Below, piece by piece: positions 55,633 through 64,000 of a DNA stretch of 64,000 nt. Both the position numbers and the translations under genes were made by a program. The first letter of the stretch is position 1; each line of letters opens with the position of its first letter. The notes below the pieces were generated by a model, which saw only the letters and a list, made by a program, of their open reading frames with translations, was not told the DNA's origin and made no database searches. This DNA comes from Ephemerocybe angulata (Eukaryota; Basidiomycota; Agaricomycetes; Agaricales; Psathyrellaceae): positions 62,001 to 126,000 of the forward strand of contig JAACJK010000227.1 in NCBI GenBank assembly GCA_013368325.1. Direction: 5' to 3'.

Positions 55633-58600
55633 GTGATAGGTGATGGGGCAGCACAAGGCTGGAGGCTTGGTTAGAGGGCGCTGGGAGGTGCTGCACTGGT
55701 ACGCTGGGCATGTGTAGATTAAACGATCTTCCGCGTAAAACCATTATCAATCGTGTTGTTTCAATGGACTTATCTGATCGTCGGTAGTGGTGAAATCCCC
55801 AAGAGGGGCCTGGCACTGGTTTGTAATGGCAATCGCAGCCTAAAATACAGCGAGCCTGGGTAACACTAATCTACCTCAAAGACTGCCGCTGAAACCACTA
55901 GACAAGCACTACTTTTCTCTCACTAACACAGCACCGATACGCGAGCATGGTCGTATGGATCCGCAGGCAGGCCGTGCTCTCCTCAATGATCACCGCGAAG
56001 TCGCGCGCCTTGAGGCCCGAGGACGCAGTGTCCGTGCTGCGCGAGATGGTCAGGATGCGTAGATTAAGGAAGGAGGAAGCGAGGGAATGAGAAGCGAGTG
56101 ACTGAATCGAGGGGTCAAAGGGAAAGCGTAAGAAAGGGCCAACGACGTACTTTCATTTTCCCTGCATAGGTTGTGATGATAGGATCACAAACCCACGCAA
56201 CCGGATTCCCGCTCTTCTGCACAGCACCAATACATATGCCCCGCAAGGCGATTATCAATCTTCCTCCCCGACGCCGACCGGCAGGCAGCGGCGGACGAGA
56301 TGGGCTGCGCAGGGGGCGGGGCGCTAGCTCCGCCGGCGGTGGAGGTGGGGTCGCCAGAAACGCTGTCTATCTGGGAGTTAAACATAAACTATCAGCGTGA
56401 GTTCGTAAAGCTCTCACTGCTAAACCCAAGCGATCTCTAGAGGCCTGTACTGCAGCATCGAGTCTGGCGCCTGTAATACGTATGCAGCGGTCTGAGTGGC
56501 GAGGAAAGGATCACGGGGAACTTGAACGAATGGTCGTCACGACGGTGTCCGCCTATATTAGCGCCCGAGCTGAGTGGCGGCCCATGATCGTGAATAACGA
56601 TAACGTCGACCGGGTGAAGAGAAGACAGACCGTCGAAAGTCAAGGGGAGGATAGCGCAACTACGTACCTGCAATACAAGGTGGAATGTACGGGGCCGCGA
56701 GAGCGAATGAATGAAGACCCCGTAGCCCTGTAATATGCGATAATGGATTCACGAGCAGCTATGCATCTGAATTATGCTGTGAACTGCAAAACACAGAGGG
56801 GATTCCACGAAGGATGTAAGTACACTGGAAAGAACGAGATCTATAGGAGACTTGAAGCTCCAACCCACCAGTGGAATACGAGTCGTATCGATAGAGTAAA
56901 CGACAGGTGTAGAATTCGCATAGAATACAAACCCACCAATCAAGGTCCAGATGTAGAATGCAAATCGCATCGAGTAAGACTCGGTACCCCCGACCGCGAA
57001 TAAGAATAAACCCACCGTAATGCGGAATGTCCCAACAAGTTATGAGCCCCGGTGTTTTGAGCCCGACCACGCTCCACCGAACGTGCTCGAGGTGCAAACA
57101 TCGTCGCTCACAACTTGCCGGAAGACTCCAAATTACGTAGGTTGAGTGATAGGGGTGACATACCGGCGCGCATTTCGTCTCCCTCTTCATGACCTTGAGC
57201 TGTGGTTGTGCTTGGGTACGAAGAGGAAGTGCAGCGCGAGGTGCGTTTGCCGGGACTGGGGTTGGTATCCAGCATTGCGACAGGTATCGCGACCTAGGTT
57301 GCTGTTGAAGGTTCCGTGAGCATAGCCTATCGGGCACCACCTGAGGTAAAACCATCATCCTCATTCAATGAAATAGAATAAACGTACCGACACCGTGATA
57401 TGGACCTTTGTCGACCTCCCGTGAATCCAGCGATAGTTGCGTCGCTGAATATGCCTATCGTTCGATACACGACGTCCAAGAAGCCCGCACGCTCCCACCC
57501 GGGCCCTGAGCATATCTAGGCTAAGCTGCACCCACCCTCTCATCACAACAAACAATGAGAGGACCCAGGACGACAGACGGCAGGACATCGAACAGGGTGT
57601 CAAAATGGCCCACTGAGTGACCATCGCCGAGAGCCTCACCTCCTCCGAAAGACACACACACAAAATGGAAGAACAATGAGCGACCTAGAAGCCAAACAAG
57701 CGAAGACGACTCAACAGTGGAGGGGGAAGAAAAGTGATGCAGCCACGTCGCTGCCAGTCCTTAAGTTCCCGCCCGGCCAAAGCCGTTGCCAAACCCGACC
57801 CAACATTCGACCAACAAACCCCAATCGACCGGCGCCAATTCGAATTCGCTTCAATCGTGTAAATGGTGTTCGACGGGTCGAGAATATGTACCGACCTGTT
57901 CCCCCGTCCTCCAGACAATCCAAAAACACAGTGCAGATCGCCGAACATCGTTCAATCGATGACGTCAAAGATACCGCGCAAGGTATGCCCCCATCTCCTG
58001 AGCCTTCAAGCGCATCTTGAGCTACGTACCCAGCAGACTACATACGAGGATCCTGTGTCGAGATGCCGCGAAAGCTGGCAGTGGTTGGTCATGACACGCC
58101 GGATCTACGGCAACCGAGGCTCAACTTCAAGCGTATTCCGATCGGATTTGGTTCGAACCATACAAGTCGTTTTCTTCGGTAAAAGCGATGGGGACACAAG
58201 TGGTCAAGACGCCGGTCGAGGCTCGATAGGCTGTACAGGCGGCTGGAGTCGACGAGAAGAGGTGAAGAGGTGAAGAAGATAAGAAGATAAGAGGAGAAGA
58301 GGGGAAGTAATAACGATAATAATGCGAGGGTCCGTCAAGGATTGTGGAAGGATGAGGGGAAGAGAAGGGGAGAGAGGTGGGTTGCCTTTGGGGGCGGGGT
58401 GTGCGCAAAAGGTAAGTCGAACGAAGGATCGAGGCCGACGGCGGAAAAGAGAGTCCATGAGAGTAAGACGAGCAAACTAGAGAAGCGGGGAAAAGGGAAG
58501 CCCAGAAGCGGGGAGTATGTAGGAAGTACGATCATGACACGCCAAAGATGCGAATTTAATATTCAATTAATGGGGCGTCGCGCTCCGTCTCATGCACACC

Positions 58601-58694
58601 TTCTCCTATTATCCAGGGTATATATATCAAATCCGACCACCTAACACTACCCAGAAAAACATCTAACCAGCTAAGATCTACATACACATTGGTA
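55633..58694. other. unassigned region with duplicated relics and repeat R (copy 2)
   Basis: 55950-56170 repeats the minus-strand relic found after copy 1. Minus-strand frames at 56759-57364 and 57361-57663 are open but unlike anything I know. Repeat R covers about 57670-58230. Block S (about 58320-58500, minus-strand start MDSLFRRR) recurs at 62040-62220. No intact gene is recognised. Confidence 0.45.
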
Positions 58695-59688
58695 TCAATT
58701 CGTAACCGCAAACGCGCAACCACCCGCTCCCGGGTTGTCGAGCCCCGCGCTAAGGAAACCAGTAACAGTGGTAGTGCCGCATTCGCACTGGGCGTAGACC
58801 ACAATGCCGGTGACACCGGTCGGGGTAACTTGCCTCGAGGAAAGCGGTGACTAGGCCCAATGCACCCCGGTCAGTACAATTTCAGTGAAAAACTCTGCAA
58901 GGGCGTAACGCACCGAGTCGAAACTGGTATTATCCGCCAAGCCTTGGTGCTTGACCGCAGTGCTGATCCAGGTAGCGTATCGTGTTTCATCGCCGAGCAT
59001 CTTGCCAAAAACCGTCGTGTATGTCTGAGCGACAGATCGTCAGTAGTCGAGTTCGATTTATCGCAGCCGGGGTGATGAAGGAAGGTCTAAATGAATGCTC
59101 ACATTTGACTGGCTACGATCAAGCGCTCCGGTGTAGGTTGAGACTGCATGTGCCTGAATCGCCTCACTCATGTTGATGAAATCCTCAGTCGTTTTGACGG
59201 GGCTATAAATCAGAATAGAATAGAGTGAGCATCTCGGATCGGCAAGGTCACCGGGGGGAATGTAAACTCACAAAGTATAGTCGCAATTGCCCACAGCGGC
59301 ATCAGCGTGTCCGAGGTTGGTCATCTCTCCAACGAGGTAGTCCGAATGCGCTTTCGCGCTTTCAAGAACCTGCTCGTACCCCTGCCGCACGCTGTCTGCG
59401 TACCCCGCAGCACGGAAGTCGTCCGCGCTGAGAAGGGCCAAGGAGGAGTCGTAGAACGACACGGCGAGCTGTTCGAGGGATAAGGCGTCGCCGAGGACGC
59501 GGGAGTCTAGAGTTAGGAGGAGGGAACACGTCAGTCAATATCATTGTGGGTGAGTGGGTGGATGTGTACGTACTGGAGTCGTTGTCAATGGTTGCCCCGT
59601 CTTGGCGCCGAGCGCCCGAAGCTGTGGGAGCGGCGAGGGTAATTGGGAGCAGGGCAGCGAGGAGGGTGAGGCAGCGAGAGAGCTTCAT
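58695..59688 (-). CDS. secreted ferritin-like (Rds1-type) protein, short copy 2
   Basis: Minus-strand exons 59688-59574, 59506-59272, 59202-59103, 59024-58914 and 58850-58695 join in frame, giving 238 residues. Signal peptide and helices match copy 1 (ALSLEQLAVSFYDSSL, SADDFRAAGYADSVRQGYEQ, DYLVGEMTN). Intron positions are identical. The last exon starts with the same Ser-Pro-Leu but then has a different, short sequence, TGVTGIVVYAQCECG and LDNPGAGGCAF, instead of the 150-codon end of copy 1. Confidence 0.75.
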
Positions 59689-62306
59689 AGCTAATAGAGA
59701 TATGTAGTAATCTTCAGAATATGAAAAGGTGGAAGATGATGCGATATTGAGTTCGCATCCTCTTTCGTGGCCCTCTTCTTATAGCAACCCGGAGCACCCC
59801 TGTCGCCATTCATTGTTTCCTGAACTGGCGCTAGGGGGCTTCGTACCCCTGTCGCTATTCGTTTATTCTAAAACTACACACACACACACACACAGCCAGG
59901 GCTCGTCGCGTTCGCGACAGTATCGCAGCCCACTAGCCCAGTACTTACTAGAAGCCGAAAACGCTGAGGAGACCCATGCACGATCGCCAGGCTGACTCGT
60001 CAACGATCGCGACTGACGCTTGGGACGGATGCAGGAACTGTACCAGCGCCTATTGATAGGGAGGATGCGCCGAGGGTGGCATGAAGAGATGCAGCCACCA
60101 CCAAAGCCGTTAAGCACGACTCAACATCGCCCAAACAAACCCCAATCGGACGGCGTCAATTCGCCGTTCGGACTCTCTCCTCGATGTCTTCCTCCGAGTT
60201 GGTGCCTTCCTCGTTGGAGCCTTCCTTCCCGGAAACCAACACGCGGCATCCAGTAGTACCTAGTATAGCCAAAATACATTCGGATTTGGTTCGGACGATA
60301 CTTGATACAACGTCGGTCGATAGGCTGCACAGGATACCCTCTCCACAACACGCGCGCCAAAGTTCAGCTATAGGAAGATGCCAGAATCAAACCAACCAAG
60401 CCCGTACACGCCTGTTCACACAACATAGCTCCATCACCATCGATAATACACCACACACGAAAGAAAAGGGTGTTGAGAATGGGAAAGGCAGCCGAATGAA
60501 CAAAATACAGAACGAAGCACAGCACGAAGTACCGACAACCGACCGACGACCGACGACGCGCGAGTACGAACGACGGACCGACCGTCAACCGATTCGACCA
60601 CCAGACGACTGGATGATTGAACAAAGATTCTCCCAACCTCTGCTGTCCAGTGACAGACACCCCGAGAGCGACGACCTTGCAATACAAGGAAGGATCTACA
60701 ATCGAGAGTGATGAGAAGGGCGAGAGAATGGGGGGACGCGTCCGTCTGTCCAAGTCGCAAGGGCTGTTTTCAAGAGGGAACGATGCTGGAGAATGCTATG
60801 TCCGAACTCGACTTGGAAGCGGCCCATAATATATGGCAGAAGACCGAGGCCCGAGAAAACGACGAGACGCGAACAATACGCACACGAAAAGCGGGAACGA
60901 GGAACAAAACCGGCCAAGGAACCTGGAACGTAGGCCGAACCCACCCAGTCGCTTGCAACAGACACGGTTACTCTGGTCTCTCCCAAATAAACAACCGCCC
61001 AGGCGCTTGCGAGAAATAAACAACACGAATGGGCTGCAAATAGACAAATAGACGCTGACGCCCCATAACAGGTTTAGATTCATAACGCCCAGGCGAGGGC
61101 GGTCGTAGATGGAGGAAGCGATGGGTAGTCACCTGGCAGGGAGAAAGGGAGAGAATGAAAAGGGAGGAGACGGTAAGAAGGAAAAGTAAGATGAGTTTGA
61201 TTATCAAAGATCGTGGCGGGTGCCGAATCGTACGTATCCCACGAACTCAACGGCCCATCCGTCCGTCCACATATCGGCAGAAGAGGACTCGAACATAGAA
61301 AGAAGTCACAAGAAGAAGAAGTAATGAAGTCGAAGACCGATCAAAAACGGCTATTTCGAACCCGTAAAACACGCACCTTACCCTCCGTTATCCGTCTACT
61401 TACCCAAAACTCGGGAGCACACTCGAGGCCGGACCGAACTCGAGTATGGGGAGGGCGACGAACCGCTCCGGGAACGGGCGTGCCGTACTCGTAGTCGACT
61501 GTCTTTATCGCTGAAAGAAGGTGTTTAGTATGGGCTAGACTGTAGAGGTAGAGGAGGGTAGGGAAAAGGGGAGAGGGAGAGGAGAAGAGGAGAACGGGGA
61601 TTAGGTTGATACGGAAGTGGCATCGCAACGAGCTGTGTAGGCGAATGTAGAGTTGTTGGTGGTCTGAGTCCGATGCGGTAGGTTAAAGGTTGACAAGAGC
61701 TAGGGTGGTGAATAGCGACGGTTGTGCAGGGAAGTTGAGCTAGAGGTCGGTACGGACCAAGTACGGGCGGGGTCGGAGGGCGGAAGGTGTGTCGGGAGGT
61801 CGAGAGGTCGAGACACGCTAGATAGGCGAGGGGACGGGTGATTTGGTGGGACGTCGATTCAGAGCGATCTACAGCGGCGTATACGATTGCGGGAGTTCCA
61901 AGTCGACGTTCGTCGATCGTGGTTGGGTACGAGGTCGGTGTTGGGTGAGATGTCGAGTGCGGGTGCGATGGGGGTGAAGGCAGGGTGGATGGGGGAAGTG
62001 AGCTGAAGGCATGAAAGGAGGAATGAATAATGATAATGCAAGGGTCCGTCAAGGAATAGTGGAAGGAAGGAAAGAAGAGAGGGAGAGAGGGAGAGAGGCT
62101 TCGGTTGCGCAGGTGGGCGCGGGAGGTAGAGGTAAGGCGAAGTTGAACGAAAGATGGACGGCGACGGCGGAAAAGAGAGTCCATGGGAGTAAGTCGGGCA
62201 GTCTGGAGAAACGAAGGAAGAAAGAAGCGCAGAGGCGGGGAGGAAGGGGAAAGTACGAACGAAGTAAATTTAAAGGTGAAGTGGGAACCCAATCACGACC
62301 GCATGC
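59689..62306. other. promoter of copy 2, repeat R (copy 3) and unassigned purine-rich sequence
   Basis: 59689-60005 resembles the region upstream of ferritin-like copy 1; the minisatellite is replaced by a (CA)n tract at about 59875-59894. Repeat R lies at about 60050-60330. From 60430 to 62290 the sequence is rich in CGAA/GAAG runs with many long but featureless frames. Block S (copy 2) is at 62040-62220. No gene is recognised. Confidence 0.45.
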
Positions 62307-62765
62307 CTAAGATGCGAACTTGATATATCTCTCCGCGCCTGCAGTCCGGCCCATACCAGACATCCCCTCCTCAAACCAACCAATCCCAGCAACAAGCGCA
62401 ACAAGCCCCGCAACCGCACTTCCCCCGAGCCGCATCTTACCCGCCCCATTCAAAATGTTATTCGTCTCCCCCCGACGCGCCCCCGGCGTTCGCGCCCACG
62501 GTCTGCACGACAACGCCGACCGTGCTCGTGCTCGAACCGGCCCCATCCAGAGCTCCAGAACCTGTGGTTGCGGGCGCTGCTGGGAGACGGTTGTCGAGGA
62601 GCTCATAGTCGAACTTGAGGTGGTAGAAGTCGAAGTCGAAGTGGACGAGGGAGAGGTGGAGACAGGGGTTGTGGTTGAGGAGGTGGAGGTGGATGACGAC
62701 GTGGATGAAGAGGAGGAAGTAGCAGGGGAGGATGTGCTTGAAGCGGTGGTGGAAGTGGAGGTCAA
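62307..62765 (-). pseudogene. Ser/Thr-rich surface protein fragment with hydrophobic tail
   Basis: The minus-strand frame begins in a run of Ser and Thr (TSTSTTASSTSSPATSSSSS) and ends with GKMRLGGSAVAGLVALVAGI, which looks like a GPI-anchor signal. Between them the more natural sequence (GSGALDGAGSSTSTVGV, then QTVGANAGGASGGDE) lies in another frame, so a single-base shift near 62480 seems to join the two. No signal peptide is visible at the start. Probably a decayed GPI-protein gene. Confidence 0.45.
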
Positions 62766-62985
62766 GGACGAAAAGTGCTTATGTATAGGGATTTAAGATA
62801 TAGCAGGCAGCTACCTTATTATAACAATAAAATCAATTAATGGAGCGTCACGCTCCCACTCATGTACATCTTCTCCTATGATCCAGGGTATATATATCAA
62901 ATCCGACCACCTACAAACTACCCGGAAAACATCTAACCAGCTGAGATCTACATACACATTGCTATCAATCCAAACCGCATACACA

Positions 62986-63920
62986 TTACGCGCAACCACA
63001 CGCTCCCGGGTTGTTAAAGCCCGAGTTAAATTGACCGGTAATAACAGTGCCGCAGTCTAAGTTGGTGAAGGCAAAACGGCCGGTGACGGTGTCCGGAAAT
63101 CCTTGCCTCGAGGAAAGAGGTGACTAGGCCCAATACACTCCGGTCAGTACCATTAATTGCAGAGAAACTCTGCAACGGCACGCACCTCGAAACTGGTATC
63201 CGCCGAGTCTTGGTTCTTGACCGCAGTGCTGATCCAGGTAGCGTATCGTGTTTCATCGTCTAGCATATTGCCAAAAGCCGTCGTGTATGTCTGAGCGACA
63301 GCTCGTCAGTCAGTCGAGTTGGATCGGCCGGGGTGATGAAGGACTCACATCTGACTCCTGGCTACGATCAAGCGCTCCGGCGTAGGTTTTGACTGCAAAC
63401 GCCTGAAGTTCCTCACTCATGTTGATGAAGTCCTCAGTCGTTTTGACGGGGCTATGAGAATCAGAATAGAGTAGAGTGAGCATCTCGGATCGGCAAGGGG
63501 TCGCCGGGTGGAGACTCACAAAGTATAGTCGCAATTGCCCACAGTGGCATCCGCGTGTCCGAGGTCGGTCATCTCTCCAACGAGGTAGTCCGAATGCGCT
63601 TTCGCGCTTTTAAGAACCTCCTCGTACCCCTGTCGCACGCTGTCTGCGTACCCCGCAGCACGGAAGTCGTCGGCGGAGAGAAGGGCCAAGGAGGAGTCAT
63701 AGAACGACACGGAGAGCTGTTCGAGAGATAAGGCATCGCCGAGTACGCGGGAGTCTGTTGGGAGTGAAAACGTCAATATCACTGTGGATGAGTGGGTGGA
63801 TGTGGACGTACTGTAGTCGTTGTCTGCCGCAACCTGACGCGGAGCGCTCGAAGGTGCTGGGGCGGCGAGGGTAATCGGGAGCACGGCAGCGAGAAGGGTG
63901 AGGCAGCGAGAGAGCTTCAT
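62986..63920 (-). CDS. secreted ferritin-like (Rds1-type) protein, short copy 3
   Basis: Minus-strand exons 63920-63812, 63754-63520, 63451-63349, 63290-63186 and 63123-62986 join in frame, giving 229 residues. It is closest to copy 2 (same helices and the same SPLSSRQ start of the last exon). The end reads RFAFTNLDCG, FNNPGACGCA and stop, 45 residues, so copies 2 and 3 share a short NPGA-[CG]-GCA tail that copy 1 lacks. The next 80 bp to the window end repeat the promoter motif CGACAGATGGCAGATGATGCG. Confidence 0.78.
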
Positions 63921-64000
63921 GATGGGTAATAGAGTGGTGATGGTGGTATATGTGGCGATGTGCGACAGATGGCAGATGATGCGGTATGAGTTCGTATCCT

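Noticed and set aside
56759..57663. Minus-strand protein of about 200-300 residues
   Set aside because: Open frames exist, but the residue composition (Cys/Arg/Trp-rich) and lack of any domain suggest chance frames.
1..64000. tRNA, rRNA and CRISPR features
   Set aside because: No convincing cloverleaf with A and B boxes, no rRNA core sequences and no regularly spaced identical repeats with unique spacers were seen by eye.

Overview
The window comes from a fungal nuclear genome, almost certainly a basidiomycete of the Agaricomycetes. Genes are cut by many short GT-AG introns of about 50-75 bp. There are many small secreted proteins. The mobile elements are of kinds expanded in that group: a Plavaka transposase, KDZ-type (Kyakuja-Dileera-Zisupton) proteins and DUF6532 genes. 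I see no rRNA, convincing tRNA, CRISPR or bacterial operon structure. All gene models were built by eye from splice signals and reading frame.

Layout. 0-10 kb: the end of an LRR/F-box-like gene, an NmrA-like oxidoreductase gene with a frame problem, two small secreted proteins, and a 1.2 kb inverted-repeat element beside a kinase-like remnant. 10-19 kb: a truncated importin-beta-like gene inside one arm of an inverted duplication (second arm at 24.3-25.1 kb), a further small secreted protein, an 816 bp hAT-like element with an 8 bp target duplication, and a secreted C2H2 zinc-finger gene with a stop codon at a zinc-ligand position. 19.5-22.3 kb: mitochondrial HSP60, the one clear housekeeping gene, with a very long intron. 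25-32 kb: a 309 bp mariner-like element, a 1.5 kb CACTA-like element, a repetitive cell-surface protein and a 357 bp CACTA-type MITE.

32.7-48 kb is a nest of mobile elements. A DUF6532 gene (minus strand) has in one intron a 5.6 kb insert bounded by perfect 31 bp inverted repeats. The insert carries two apparently intact convergent genes: a KDZ-like CxC5/CxC6 protein and an RTC4-domain, multi-zinc-cluster protein. Just upstream of the same DUF6532 gene lies a second copy of the 357 bp MITE. Next comes a Plavaka transposase gene broken by frameshifts and cut at its 3' end by a 3.6 kb KDZ deletion derivative, which keeps only the transposase tail and an HMG-like accessory gene.

48-64 kb is built of local duplications: three Rds1/ferritin-like secreted protein genes (minus strand) and three tandem small secreted protein genes (plus strand) that share promoter sequence. 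The small secreted proteins of the whole window (seven genes in four places) share one plan: signal peptide, a phase-0 intron, an Arg/Leu-rich 'AREYID..TRELL.ELSTREL..EL.ERLERR' segment ending in most copies in a dibasic site, then a short Cys/His zinc-knuckle-like tail split by a second intron. This family and the KDZ/RTC4 two-gene insert are the most interesting content.
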